This document shows, one piece after another, positions 12,601-23,917 of a stretch of 64,000 bases of DNA. Location: positions 1,175,443-1,239,442 of the forward strand of contig NW_003314314.1 in the NCBI RefSeq assembly GCF_000143415.4, written 5' to 3'. The translations under genes and the position numbers were made by a program. The DNA is from Selaginella moellendorffii (taxonomy: Eukaryota > Streptophyta > Lycopodiopsida > Selaginellales > Selaginellaceae). The stretch's first letter is position 1. Each line of letters opens with the position of its first letter. The notes beneath the pieces are model-generated. The model saw only the letters and a list, made by a program, of their open reading frames with translations. It ran no database searches and was not told where the DNA came from.

Positions 12601-13295
12601 CGTCGTGATGGCCACAGGACGAACAAGCTCTATGGGACTCCTCCCAGAACTTCGGAACTGCATGACGAGGTAACGTCAGTGTCAACTCCTTGCTGTACTT
12701 GCACTTATAAACCGTTAGTAGAGGTAAAAGAACTTCAGGAAACAAAACCTGCTGAGCTCTTCCTTGGGCTCCTCAAAGGACTCTTACTTTTCCTGGCCGG
12801 CGATTTTCTTGAGACCGGCGACACAGAACGCCTGCTCAATGGAGCCTCACTCAGTCTCATCGACCAATCTTCCCAAGTTTCCCGCTGCTTAACTGTCTTC
12901 TTCAAACTTTTTCTAGCCTTCTTTGGTGACTTCACCGGCTCAACATGCAGTCTTGATGTCTTTGGTGCTCTTAACGACGCTCGAGGAGGCTTGAGTTTGG
13001 AAGTCGTCCTCCTGCTCCTGTACGGCGAGTTTCTGCCGTGCATGTCGGGCTCAAGTTGTCTGATTCTCTTCTTGACGTCAACTAGGGCGATTTGAAGGTC
13101 CGCAATCTGGCTTTCCCCTCTGTTCAGATGGTAATTCGGATGGCGCGGGATCGTCGACAGCAACAGTGCCTCAAACTTCTTCAGGTGCCCAAGTTCATCT
13201 ACGTACAGTCCTGCTTTCCGTGAAAAGTCTGCCTTCTTAAGACACAAGCGCGCACTTCGACAATAATAAGTCAATGGCAGGGCTGGCTGGTCCAT
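9642..13295 (-). CDS. long coiled-coil protein, three exons, unknown function
   Basis: The most convincing intact host gene. Exons on the minus strand are 13295-12749, 12657-10341 and 10287-9642. The introns (91 and 53 nt) have GT-AG borders (CAG then GTTTTG to CATGCAG; AAG then GTACGC to AACGCAG), and phases match at both joins. The predicted protein is 1169 residues. The N-terminus (1-180) has a short helical part, then a basic Ser/Pro/Lys tail with SPVSRKSPARKSK-type repeats. Residues about 190-960 are mostly charged coiled coil, containing two related roughly 45-residue units (about 462-506 and 533-577; shared pattern ALEKFLPHK...LLWKEVEAL versus AIERCFPQK...LRTLWSQVDS). Small Cys clusters sit near the start (CSSCGHH) and in exon 3 (CICCNKG). 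No enzyme motif, signal peptide or membrane segment is seen. A structural or scaffold role is only inferred. Confidence 0.85.
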
Positions 13296-14259
13296 TACAC
13301 CGACATTGCTCTATCCCTGGCAGTATATCAGCACTGAACATAAGACTTTCGGGCGTTCCTTTTCGTTTCCTTTGAGTTGGTAGAATGGATCAGCTCTGGA
13401 GAACAAGATAAAGGCTAGTCCAGCTTCCAACGGCCGACAAGAACAAATGCTATGCGCTTTCTTGCAGCAGTTAGACCTATGTTTTTCATCAGCTGAAATT
13501 GCCGGTAAGTTATTCCAGTTCAAAACGGAGCGTAAAGAACGGAATCGAACCGGGTTTTTCAGGAACAACATCACTCGAATTCAGTTGAATGAGGATCGAA
13601 CCTAAACCTAAATGCTTTTGGTTCGAAACTGATACATGAAAGCATTCGTAGGTACAAAATTTGAGCTTTGCCAACTACTTTCTGCTGAAATCAATACATT
13701 TAGCTTACAAGTGAAGCATTTTTTTGCTTGGAACAGATAACGTTTGTTATGAATCAATGAAAGTCGATTATCCTTTTCAAACGCTTCGATCAGGCCAATG
13801 ATGTTTTCTTCGTTTATGAAGTCCCACTTCGTCAGCTACGATCAACAGAATCCCAAGCCAACGCCTAAATTCAAGGTAAAAACCAAGATACATCCTTGCC
13901 GTAAAAACTCTTTGGCTGCTGGCTTTTGGAAGCTGTTTTCTTTCCACTGCAAAAGGGAAAATCATGAGCTTATGATTGCTTATGAGAGGCTATGTTTGTT
14001 GTTCTGCATTCTGGGGATAGCTTTTCAAGTATACGCAGACAAGACATACCGCTGGTCTTGTAAGGCAGCAGACATACCACTGCATCGAACTAATCCTCTG
14101 CGGCCATAATATAGTAGCTAATCAATCATAAGAACAAATTAACAACTATTTTATGTGATTAATAATTAGTTATGTTTTACTCTACCGCTTTGTCCACTCA
14201 CCTATCTTTGGTTTTGGCGTTGAGCTTGCGAAGATTCTTCCCAGTAAGTGCTCTTGTGC
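13296..14259. other. intergenic; upstream region of the coiled-coil gene
   Basis: No supported coding exon on either strand. It should contain the promoter and 5' UTR of the minus-strand coiled-coil gene, but I see no clear TATA element or start site. Confidence 0.4.
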
Positions 14260-14920
14260 TTCCTCCTTTGGCTGGCCATTCCACATGAACTGAGTGACAT
14301 CGTCCACCTTGGACAGCTTGAGCAAAAGCTACTTCTCCTTCGAATGGTTTGATCTCAATGCCTGAACCTCAACATTAGCCTCTTCAACTCATGCTTAACC
14401 TTTATTCTACGCACGAAACCGGTCCTTGTCCTGATGCAATCCTCAATGCCCTGACAACGCAGTAAGCCATTGCCATCTTGCTCAAGAACGCCTCCAGTGC
14501 TCATGTTCTTCTTCCATACAAGCGCATTCAGGTTCAGCGGGTTTGCCCTGTTTTTTCTTTCCCTCTTTCAATTGATGATCATCCCCTGTTGACACCTGCG
14601 AGGCTGTTTTCTTGGACAAATTGTATCAAAGAAAGCACAATTTGGTGCTAGGTACCACTTTCTTGACAAGGCAGACTGCACTTCTGCTTCAAACTCCTTT
14701 GGCTGGCCAATCCACAAGAACTGGGTGACATCTTCCACCCTAGACAGTTTGAGAAACAGTTTCTCAAGCTCCCTATCATCTGTTTCTCCTTTGAATGGCT
14801 TGATCTCAATGCCACAAGATGGCGAACATCATCCAACTAGCCTCTTCATGTTGCACTTAGCAAGCTTGGACATCCTTGACAAATCCCTGTCACCACCTGG
14901 TGCAATCTTTAATTTACCTC
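14260..14920 (-). pseudogene. duplicated gene fragment, unknown family
   Basis: Two related minus-strand segments lie about 430 bp apart. The better one (about 14655-14835) reads GIEIKPFKGETDDRELEKLF and then VEDVTQFLWIGQPKEFEAEV. The other (about 14264-14370) contains GIEIKPFEGE and, in a shifted frame, DDVTQFMWNGQPKE. Both are followed upstream by similar but disrupted sequence. The preserved protein-level similarity shows they came from a coding exon, but stops and shifts break both. I do not recognise the family. Confidence 0.5.
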
Positions 14921-15321
14921 GCTGATCAGATGCTCAAATGCAGTCACAGAATCATTAACATGATTTGAGTCTGATGTTAGATTATGATTTCGTATACCTG
15001 GGCCTCTTGAGTTTTTTCTGCAAATGAATGTGTCATCTAGATCCAGCACCTGTCCATTCCTTCCTGCAGCCCCCTAATCAGGATTCCTCTTCTTGCATCC
15101 ACCATCCATGGCCTTACAATTTTTGGAAATTTCTTAGGGCGATCGGGCAAATTCATACAGGACAAGCTGCCAGGCAAAGAAAAAATCATTTCCCCAGGGA
15201 GATGAAGAATCTGTAAGTTTTCTGTTGATCACATCTTCCTCTTTTTCCAGCTTTTCTCTAAGTTCTCTTTCTCCATAATCTAAAGTTCTTTCCTTGATCC
15301 TGGCAGAATCTCTTTTATAAA
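14921..15321. other. no supported gene; possible 5' region of the hydrolase pseudogene
   Basis: Contains a plausible donor (AATCT then GTAAGTTTT near 15210), which might end a first exon. No frame is convincing. Confidence 0.3.
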
Positions 15322-16306
15322 TATATCGTCAAGCTCAGGTGCGGCAAGCACTTTCGATCCACAGGGATCTTCCAAAAGCTCTGGAAGAGCGACAAGGATG
15401 ACAAGCAGTCGCCACTGCTTGTTAACAGCAAGTTCATGCTCTGCAAAGGCTTGCACTTGCACATCAGAGATTGCGAGGGATGGCCGAGAGACCAGAGAAG
15501 TTTTGGATCGAACTCGCTGTTGAGGAGTGTAAGCTTACCATTTCCAGGATCGAAGCCACTGTTTCTAAGCTCTTCATTGAGCCTGCCGTCCAAAATTTCT
15601 GGATGGTGTGATCAAGAAGGAGAAGAACATATTGTGGAAATTGATCCAGGATATTTGAGCTCCAAAGGAATAGTTTTGGTGCATGGTTCTGGAGGTGATG
15701 TCTTCTCTTGGAGGCATGTAATGGCTCCGCTAGCTTGACAAACCGGCCACAGTGTTGCTGCGTATGATCGGCCTGGCTGACGAGCCGGCTGGGCAAAAAT
15801 GGTGGCCGTGACAAAGATGGTCTTCCCAATCCTTACGAGCGCCAGTCACAAGTGAGTGTCCTATTCATCGTCTTCTAGAAAAAAAGAGAGCTTTTTCTGT
15901 TGTTCTTGCTTGTTTGATTTCTCTGATTAGAGCTCGCAGGTGAATTTGCTGCTGAGCTTTTGCCAGGAACTAAAATTCTCATTGGTCGTACGCGATGGTG
16001 GATTGCTCGCTCTTATGGCAGCTGCCAAGATCTTGAAATCTCTAAGCTCAACGCAGGTAAGCTCCAAGCCACTATAGTTGGATCATCTCATGGATTTTCA
16101 TTTCTGTGATGAAGGTGGTGATCAAAGGTGTGGTTTTGATCGCGGCGAGCTCCTCCAGAGAGGTGATATCGCCATTTGCTCGAGTTTTGCTCCACACTAC
16201 TTTGGGACGGCACATACTCCGGCCATTGCTGTGCCTGGAGATGGCGAGTTGCCATGCCTGGCACGATGCTTCCAAGCTCACCTCCGAAGTGATGGAACTT
16301 TACAAG
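15322..16306 (+). pseudogene. alpha/beta-hydrolase fold pseudogene, 5' part
   Basis: The N-terminal block SKFMLCKGLHLHIRDCEGW leads to KGIVLVHGSGGDVFSWRHVM, the HG oxyanion motif of alpha/beta hydrolases (frame 15436-15738). A TGA follows (LA*QTGHSVAAYDRPG), then a small deletion shifts frame before SRLGKNGG...PNPYERQSQ and a GTGAGT donor. Later exons are about 15935-16055 (VNLLLSFCQELKF, then DGGLLALMAAAKIL) and about 16112-16306 (KGVVLIAASSSREVISPF, ending SEVMELYK at a GTATGAG donor). The nucleophile-elbow Ser/Asp of G-x-(S/D)-x-G is lost in a deletion just before DGGLL. The C-terminal half with the catalytic His is absent, and the sequence runs into a dehydrogenase fragment instead. Confidence 0.75.
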
Positions 16307-16401
16307 GTATGAGGAAAAATTCGATCTTGATCAAAATATTTCCATGATCTTCCGTGTATACATTGATCCAGGTATCTTTTCTATCTTGTTGTGATGTCTA
16401 G

Positions 16402-17169
16402 GCCATTTTCTTCTCACAAACTTGCTCCTGGACAAAATGAAGGAGACCGCCAAGGAAAGTGTTTGTCAATCTCTCCTCCATTGCGCATATTGCCTCTTAC
16501 AGCGGTGGAATCCAGTTCTCACACCTTAATGACAAAGCCTGGTACACCAAAAAACTCTCTTTTCTCGTGAGCTTACATTCTTCCTTTTTTCTTCCAAAAG
16601 GTACTCCAACACTAGAGCATACAGTCAATCCAAGCTCACGAACATCTTCCACGCCAAAGAACTGGCAATGAGATTCAAGGTATTCGTCTAATGCTTTGAA
16701 ATCTCTCTCACCTTTCTCTTTCGTCAATGCTTTCTCTTTCGCTGATTAGGCTGAAGGAGTTGACATCACAGCCAACACTGTAGGTTTATAATGACACCTT
16801 TGATGCGGTACACATTCTACATAATGAGTTTGTCTCTTTGTCTTGTCATTGTTTTCGGTTACTTATGGAACTTTGATCTTCATGCAGGGGTTCTCAAGTT
16901 CTTCTCCAGCTTCCTTTGGAAAAATGTGCCACAGGTAAGAAGAATTCTCCCAATTATCTGGAAGTTTTTCGTGACTAATACGTGATTGATCTCTCAGGGC
17001 GCTGCTATGACGTGCTACGGCTTTACATCCAAGCCTCAAGGACGTCATGGGGCAATACTTCGTGGATTCCAACAAATCCAACTGTAGCACTTATGGCAGA
17101 GATCCCAAGCTCGCTCACAAGCTATGGACCTTCTCCCAGGAGCTTATAGACAAGCATTCTCCGTCCTAA
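16402..17169 (+). pseudogene. TIC32-like short-chain dehydrogenase (SDR) pseudogene, 3' part
   Basis: Begins mid-gene after an acceptor (ATGTCTAG) with GHFLLTNLLLDKMKETAKES, typical of plant TIC32/retinol-dehydrogenase-like SDRs. The following exons give FVNLSSIAHIASYSGGIQFS, then NTRAYSQSKLTNIFHAKELA with the catalytic Tyr-x3-Lys intact, AEGVDITANT, GVLKFFSSFLWKNVPQ and a C-terminus GQYFVDSNKSN...KLWTFSQELIDKHSPS with TAA at 17167-17169. A shift occurs after KETAKES, and a 2-nt deletion in exon GAAMTCY breaks the last part. The N-terminal NAD(P)-binding TGxxxGIG half is missing. Introns are short (about 40-80 nt). Confidence 0.8.
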
Positions 17170-17266
17170 AGGTAAAAGGTTGATAGTGCTAGAGACAACT
17201 GGGTAATGATTTGTGGATAGACTGTATTTACTCTTCTCGAAAGCTTGAGCTCGAGCTCGAGCTTGA

Positions 17267-18150
17267 TCAAAAGTAAGATGCATTGCCTATATTGCACATG
17301 ACTAAAACTTTTGTTTCAAGCATGTCGTCCATCGTGTACTTGACACCCTCTCGTTGGATTCCAGAGTCTTTGATCCCACCGTATGGCTGACTATCAACGC
17401 ACGTGCTTGGCGAATTGTTGAGGCAAACTCCTCCAGCCTGTGAGGATCAAATAATCATCAAACAATCGATCAATACTTTCTATATCTCAAATGCAAAGCT
17501 ACCTCTATGTGCTCAAACGCATAGAAGACCTTGTTTAGATCATATGTAAAGACGCTGGCTTGGAGACCGTAATATGTGTTGTTAGCTTCCTTCACAGCTT
17601 CCTTGAAATCACTGCGTCACCACCGTTTTAGTTTAGAGAAATAAAAAGGAAGTAAAGAAGAACTTCAGGAGCTAAGAAACTTTGAGAGATTACTTGTATG
17701 AGTAGAGAAGGATCATGGGATTGAAAATCTCTTCCTTCCTTGCATCTGTGTCAAAGGGAGTGTCTTCCAGGATTGTTGGCTCCATGAAAGCTTCCCTTTG
17801 CTTACCACCAACTAAAATTTTGGTGCCTGCCTTCACTGCCTCGTTCACGCTCTTCTCCACTGTAGCTGCCGACGACCTGGATATCATGGGCCTGATTGAT
17901 GTGTCATCTTGGCGATGATCTCCACCTTTGAGTTTCTTAATGGCAGTGATCAATGAATACTTCACCTACACAACCAGCACCAAATACGTTAGATCAAAGC
18001 TCGATTTGAGAACAAAGAATACGATAGAATTTAAAGACAAGTGTCGGATACCTCACCTTTCACGTAAAGACGTTGCATGTGAATGCACGACAGGCCACTT
18101 TGATAGAATCCCTTGTGGACCAACTTAGCGATTGTACCTTCCAAGTCTGT
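17267..18150 (-). pseudogene. aldehyde dehydrogenase C-terminal fragment, possibly ALDH21-like
   Basis: Minus-strand exons: about 18150-18057 (LVHKGFYQSGLSCIHMQRLY, including the QSGxxC loop with the catalytic Cys), 17965-17694 (AIKKLKGGD...PMISRSSAATVEKSVNEAV...EPTILEDTPFD, with EEIFNPMI where EEvFGP is usual), 17611-17503 (DFKEAVKEANNTYYGLQASV) and 17437-17267 (GGVCLNNSPSTCVDSQPYGG, IKDSGIQREGVKYTMDDMLE). The N-terminal NAD-binding half, including the catalytic Glu region, is missing; the fragment stops at the AT-rich block at 18150. Splice phase between the first two exons does not match, so it is probably dead. The FYQSGLSC pattern resembles bacterial-type ALDHs and the bryophyte/lycophyte ALDH21 class; that subclass call is tentative. 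Confidence 0.75.
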
Positions 18151-18499
18151 ACCTTCCAAATAATTTTTTTATTTTAGGTCAAGGTCTATAAAAACATAAC
18201 ACCCTTTTATTATATATATTAAATACACTTACAATATCAACATAATCCCACCTTCTTGAAATAAATGTATAAAACTATTTTACATAAAAGAAATAAAATG
18301 ATACTCATAAAGTGTGCACTTGAAACTCTTGGACAAAGTGTGTTATTTAGAATTTATATTTTATAGCTCCAAAGAATGTAGATAGTGGCAATAAAATTTA
18401 AGTGTTAAAGATGGGTTTTACAAGATGACAAATATATTTAAAAACGAATTACAAAAAAAAGAAATTAGAGAATAGATTTGTTTAGTTAAAAACCAGATA
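18151..18499. other. AT-rich target DNA left of element V
   Basis: Low-GC sequence without a gene. Its composition matches the block beyond 49638, consistent with both being one AT-rich region split by element V. Confidence 0.5.
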
Positions 18500-18504
18500 G
18501 CGGA

Positions 18505-19010
18505 TGTCGCGAATGTGACTTTGGGTATCGCAAGTTACATGTCGGCTAGTCCTTACGGACACTCTTTCCTTACTACCACAATGGCAGGAGGTCAGTATTG
18601 CTAATTCCCTTTATCAACGCCCTTGTTCAAGTGTTAATTTACTGGGCTTAGCACCTATACTTAGCTAAATGGACATAAGGTAGGAACTCCTATATGTTTC
18701 TAGCTAAGCATACTCGGCTTGGCTCTTAATTCTCTTTTGCTTTGTCTTGCACTGGCTTGACAAGAACCCTCGCATATTGAGATTGGTCCCTCAATATTGC
18801 TGGATGATAGCTTACCGTGTTTGCCAAACACCCTCGCTATCACGCCCTTTGTGTTAGTCTTATTTCGGTCCTAAATGCTATTTATGGAAAGTGTTTAGAT
18901 TTGCTCATTTGGCATATCTACGGAATATAAAAATTGAATTAAACATAATGGTGTTTGTCCCATATCCAAATTTGCAATCTAGCGCCATTCCATATTTAGT
19001 AAGTTTCAAG
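18505..19010 (+). repeat. V 5' LTR, left portion
   Basis: The 506 bp between the GCGGA duplication and the insertion point of Z. With 35682-36312 it makes a 1137-bp LTR, close to the 1131 bp of Z. No partner for this portion was found at the 3' LTR, so assigning it to the LTR rests on the TSD and the TG start. Confidence 0.5.
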
Positions 19011-20141
19011 TGTAAGGAATCAACTCGCCGAGGTGTCGTAGGCTAAAGGAGCCCCGAAAGCATGACCAAAATGATAAAGAGTTCATCGAATGGGACCAAG
19101 TCTAAGATCGAGTCCAAGACCGACTCTAAGACCGAGCTCAAGATAGAGTCCGAAATCGAGTCCAAGACCGACTCGAAGACCGAGTTCGAGACGGAGTCCA
19201 AGATCCAAAATCGGGTCCGAGACCGAGTCTGAGGTCGAGTCCGAGGTCGGGTCCGAGATCGGGTCCGAGATTGAGTCCGAGATTGAGTCCGAGACTGAAT
19301 CCGAAGTCGGATCCGAGATCGAGTCCGAGATCGAGCCAAAGACTAAGTCCGAGTACTAATACGGGTCAAGGGGTGAGCGTGCGTCTCCCAGGGGGGGGGG
19401 GGGGGAGCTGCAGGGGGTTCCAAAAGTATAGTAGGGATAGTGAGGTCCAGGAACCAGTCTTGAAGGAATTCTCCAGTAGTGCTCCAAACTGACTTGAGGT
19501 TGAGACTAGGGCCGAGGGGCCTTGGGTGGGAGTGAGCATAGGCTTGGGTGGTGCTGGAGGGGCCACCCAGGGAAGTGTTCAAGAGCAGCTCCCACTCCCG
19601 AAAGGGAAACCGACTATGGTGCTCCCGGCTCAGGTGGAGTGGTGCCGCACTTGAGTACCTTGTGGCTCATTGGTCCTCGCCCTTCCTAGGGGCTTGGGCA
19701 TTCCCTTCGGGATGGAAGTGGGGGGGTAGAGGTACCCATACCAGGCCGTTAGGCCATGGTGTTTCGCCCCGACGTCCCGAAGCAAGTGCTGCATCCAAGG
19801 CTTGGGATTTAGAGGGTCCCATGATCAAGTCTTGTTGTACCAAGGGGTGTTAGGAACTTGGAGGCTTGGTGTGCTTGGCTGCTTGTGCCTGCGGGGAGTG
19901 TAGCCGAACCTTAAGTCAAGTCTAACCCGGGAAGGGGGATTGGGAGAGAATTGGGAAACCGTAGATGGATGGCTAACACTTTGTTACTCGTGCAGTGAGT
20001 AGCTGAAACCAAGTAGGACCAAGTAGGAGCTGGTACAATAGGTGAGAACTTTGGCAATGGAACTTAGCACAAGCCAAGGCAGTGTTGGTTGGATAGACGA
20101 GGTAAGCTGGCAAATTGGAAAGGAAAAATTTGTGGCTTACA
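19011..20141 (+). repeat. Z 5' LTR
   Basis: Starts TGTAAGGAATCAACTCGCCG and ends GTGGCTTACA. It contains a GAGTCC/GAGACC hexamer array (19120-19345), a run of about 15 G at 19391-19405, and the motif CCAAAAGTATAGTAGGG. Relative to the 3' LTR it lacks about 13 bp in the GTGAAAGCCCAAAGCG motif. Confidence 0.93.
19120..19345. repeat. GA-rich hexamer array in Z LTR
   Basis: Imperfect tandem hexamers (GAGTCC, AAGACC, GAGATC, GAGGTC). The second copy lies at 34618-34885 in the 3' LTR. The array gives stop-free frames that are not genes. Confidence 0.9.
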
Positions 20142-20200
20142 ATTTGGTATCGGAGCCTTTTCCTCAGTTCTAGCGAAGGATAGAGGCGGATTGCTGGGAG

Positions 20201-21270
20201 ATGGCAAAGGCAGGGCAGAAGCGAACCAAGGCGGAGACAAAACCTCCTCCAGAGCTGGAGCCTCCAGTGGAACGAGAGGCTATGGATGAGGAATCCTTGC
20301 ATGAGGAGGACTCTAGTGAGGAAACTTCCAAACATGAGTCCGGTGGCGAGGTTCGGTCGTCCAAGGCTCAATTGGATGTGCTAAAAGGATAATTGGCACA
20401 GACCAATGCCCTGCTGGAGACTCTCGTACGCAAGCTAAAGCGTGACGAGAAGCGGAAGAAAAAGAGAAAGACTACGGATGCTGGCAGCGCAGAAGGTGCG
20501 GACCCTTCGGCAGGGACTAAGGCAGAACCAAACAAGGTCGAACAGACTGAAGTAGAATCAGTCCCTTAGGCAGTTCCCAAGTACAAACCAAAGCCCCCAC
20601 CGGTCTTCAAGGGAGTGAATGACTATAAGGTGGTGGAGGATTGGTTTTACGATATGGAGGACTACTTCCGAGCGTTGCAATTACCGATCTCGGAGAAGGT
20701 CTCATGTGCAAAACCATATTTGGCAGATAATGCCAAGTTTTGGTGGAGAACGACGGAGGCCAACGAAGGACCGGTGGCCACTTGGGACATGATGAAGGCG
20801 AGGATCCGTGCAACATACGTTCCTCCGAATGCCACAGTGACTCTGCATCTGAGAGATGAGTTGAGTAGGCTGAAGCAGACTGGAATCATCCAAGAATATG
20901 TGAATGGGTTCATGGCAAAGAGGATACTTGTCACGGACATGGGGGATATGGATGCGTTCCATGCCTTCATATCAGGTTTGCAAACTTGGGCTCGCAGTGA
21001 GGTGATGCGCTGGAACCCGACCAACTACAAGGAAGCGTTGGATGCGGCCATCAAGGTGCATTTCAATGATAACCTGCGACGGGGTCGGGATCCACATTTA
21101 GCAAAAGGGCCAAACCAAGGGGAACGTATAGCAAGGGGAAATTCAAGAAGAGTTTCTCTAAGAATGAGTCCTCGGGGTTCTAGAAAGGCAAATTCGGTGG
21201 CCAGCGAGCGAGTACGTGGGGGAGTCAAGCGAAAAGAGACAAACCCAAGGATAAGAAGGTCAAGTCGTAT
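20201..21270 (+). pseudogene. Z gag (capsid) with stops
   Basis: The ATG at 20201 opens MAKAGQKRTKAETKPPPELE and an acidic linker. A TAA at 20390 and a TAG near 20568 interrupt it. The capsid core then reads on at 20615-21100: WFYDMEDYFRALQLP, AKFWWRTTEA, EYVNGFMAKRILVTDMGD, characteristic of Ty3/gypsy retrotransposon Gag. A frameshift near 21100 separates the capsid from the zinc knuckle in the next frame. It would package the element RNA in cytoplasmic particles, but this copy is broken. Confidence 0.88.
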
Positions 21271-21276
21271 AGCAGT

Positions 21277-21993
21277 GTGGGAAACAACGTATGCTACAAC
21301 TGCAGTGAAGCGGGACACTTTTCGAGGGAATGTCCCTACCCGAAGAAGGCCAGAGCCAATATAGCCATCAAGTCGGGTGAAGTCCAAACTAAGGTATGTG
21401 ATCCAGTCCCTAACTCAAAGTTACTCATTACACAAGCAACTTTGGTAGAGAGTCGTTCGCGACATCTACTAGCCTTCCGAGGGAAGCTCGGAGGTAGCTT
21501 TTTTAAGATCCTTATTGACACGGGTGCTTCGGATAATTTTGTGGCTGCAGACATAGTCTGGCAAGCCGGACTAACGATGCAGCAGCTGGGTGAACCAAGG
21601 ACTATAGATTTTGTTCAAGGTAGCCAAAGCACCGATGAGGTACTTCGACAAGCGAGAGTCGAAGTAGGGACATGGAAAGTGGACATGGATTTCACCGTGT
21701 TGGACATGGCGGGATTTGACGTGATCTTCAGAATGGATTGGTTCAATCGGTTCGTGGTAGCCCTGCATGGAAAAGGTAGGAACTTTGTGGTACTGGCGAA
21801 TGCCCAAGGAACAAGATCTAGGGTGGAGGCCCAGGATTTAAAGGTAGGGCAAAGCAAGGCCAAGGATTCTTGCTTAAACCTAGTGTCCACGAGAGGACAA
21901 CTCACTAAAGGAACTAAGGCAGCCTTTTTGTGCTTACTCTCGGTGAAGAGTGATAAAAAGACAGGAACAGAAGAAGTACGTTTAGTGATCTAG
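21277..21993 (+). pseudogene. Z nucleocapsid knuckle and aspartic protease
   Basis: An open frame of 238 residues. The CCHC knuckle CYNCSEAGHFSREC is near its start. The retropepsin-type active site ILIDTGASDNFV follows at about residue 85, and the second conserved block is FDVIFRMDWF (usually IxGMDW) at about residue 150. The frame ends at TAG 21991-21993 and resumes immediately with RT in the same frame, so a single nonsense mutation separates the two. Confidence 0.88.
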
Positions 21994-21996
21994 CGG

Positions 21997-23137
21997 GTGT
22001 TGGACCAATTCCAGGATACCATGACGGAGGAGTTACTGGCGGGGTTGCCCCCCGCACGACTGATAGAACATAAGATTGAACTGGTCGAGGGTGCTGAGGC
22101 GGTGGTTCGTCCCCCCTATCGTTTGAACGAAAAAGAACTCAAAGAGCTCAAGTGCCAACTAGAGGAGTTGGTGGACAAAGGGTATGTTAGGTTGAGCAAG
22201 TCACTGTATGGGGCACTGGTGTTATTTGTGAAAAAGAAAGATGGTTCTATGCGCATGTGCATAGACTACCGATTGCTCAACAAGTATACAAAGAAGAACA
22301 AGTACCCTTTGCTAAGGATTGAGGACCTGTTCGATAGGTTGGGAAAAGCAAAATACTTCTCGAGGATTGACCTAAGGTCAGGATACTACCAGATCAGGGT
22401 AGCCGAGGAAGATGTCGAGAAGACAACCTGTCAAACGAGGTATGGGAGCTTTGAGTTTCTGGTGATGCCCTTCGAGCTATGCAATGCACCGGCAGCGTTT
22501 TCGGCGCTGATGAACCACATTTTTTTTACCCTATCTGGATCACTTCGTGGTCGTCTATATCGACGACATCCTGATCTATAGCGAGACGCTAGAGGAGCAT
22601 GCCGAACACTTGGCGAAGGTGTTTGAGAAACTAAGGGAACACAAACTGTATGCTAAAGAGAGCAAATGTGACTTTGCTCAACAAGAGGTAAAGTTTCTCG
22701 AGCATGTGGTGGGCCAGGACGAGCTCAAGGTGGACCCAGAGAAGGTCCAAGCGATCCAGGAATGGGAGTGACCATTGAATGTACATTTGTTGGGGGCGTT
22801 CTTGGGGCTATACAACTACTACCAAAAGTTTATCAGACACTATTTGAGAGTAGCCCTGCCCTTAACGAACCAAACAGGAAAAGGGAAGATGGTATGGACA
22901 GCAGAATGCGAGGCGGCATTCGTCCACCTCAAAGGAAAGTTGAGGAAGGCTCATGTGTTGGCATTACCAGACTTTGGTAAGGACTTTGAGGTAGAAACGA
23001 ATGCTTCGGACTTTGCGTTGGGCGCAGTTTTAAAGTAAGACAACCATCCAGTAGCGTTCTTCTCAAAGAAGTTGGACAAGGCTCAACGGAAGTGGCTTGC
23101 CCACAAGAAGGAATTGTTTGTGGTGGTCAAGGCACTC
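21997..23137 (+). pseudogene. Z reverse transcriptase and 5' RNase H
   Basis: RT blocks: [53 protein letters not shown] (Glu replaces the usual Gly), then a frameshift in an eight-T run at 22522-22529. The catalytic [12 protein letters not shown] lies at 22547-22590. After a TGA near 22770 come the connection region (FLGLYNYYQKFIRHY) and an RNase H start in which the first catalytic Asp has become Asn (ETNASDFALGAVLK). A stop follows at 23036-23038. The sequence is cut at ALK by element W and resumes at 32295 with EWRHYLGRHFKV. Confidence 0.9.
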
Positions 23138-23142
23138 AAGGA

Positions 23143-23885
23143 TGTGAGACACAAAATCCCTAGGCCCCAAAGTGGAGCCGGAAGGGCGCCACATGGTAGT
23201 GGCCGAAGCGAGAGCCAAACGAGCGTAACACGTTTGGACCAAAAGCTCCGACTTGAAAAGTCAAGAGCGGGAGTGGAACTCCCAACGAAGTGCTCGAGGA
23301 ACGAGCACGAAGTGAGCAAAAGGCGAGGCTCCAAAAAGGGACCCAAAAGGACCAACACATGACACGTGGGAGTGTCCGAGATGGACTCGAGTTGGAGTTC
23401 GAAGTGGAGTCCGAGATGGACCCGAGTTGGAGTCCGAAGTGGAGTCCGAGATGGACCCGAGTTGGAGTCCGAAGTGGAGTCCGAGATGGACCCGAGATGG
23501 AGTCCGAGATGGAGTCCGAAGTGGAGTCCGAGGTGGACCCGAGATGGACCCGAGTTGGAGTCCGAAGTGGAGTCCGAGATGGACCCGAGATGGAGTCCGA
23601 GATGGACCCGAGATGGAGTCCGAGATGGAGTCCGAAGTGGAGTCCGAGGTGGACCCGAGATGGACCCGAGTTGGAGTCCGAAGTGGAGTCCGAGATGGAC
23701 CCGAGATGGAGTCCGAGATGGAGTCCGAGATGGAGTCCGAGGTGGACCCGAGATGGACCCGAAATGGAGTCCGAGATGGACCCGAGATGGAGTCCGAGAT
23801 GGAGTCCGAGATGGACCCGAGATGGACCCGAGATGGAGTCCGAGATGGAGTCCGAGATGGAGTCCGAAGTCGAGACCGAGACTGG

Positions 23886-23917
<32 letters not shown>

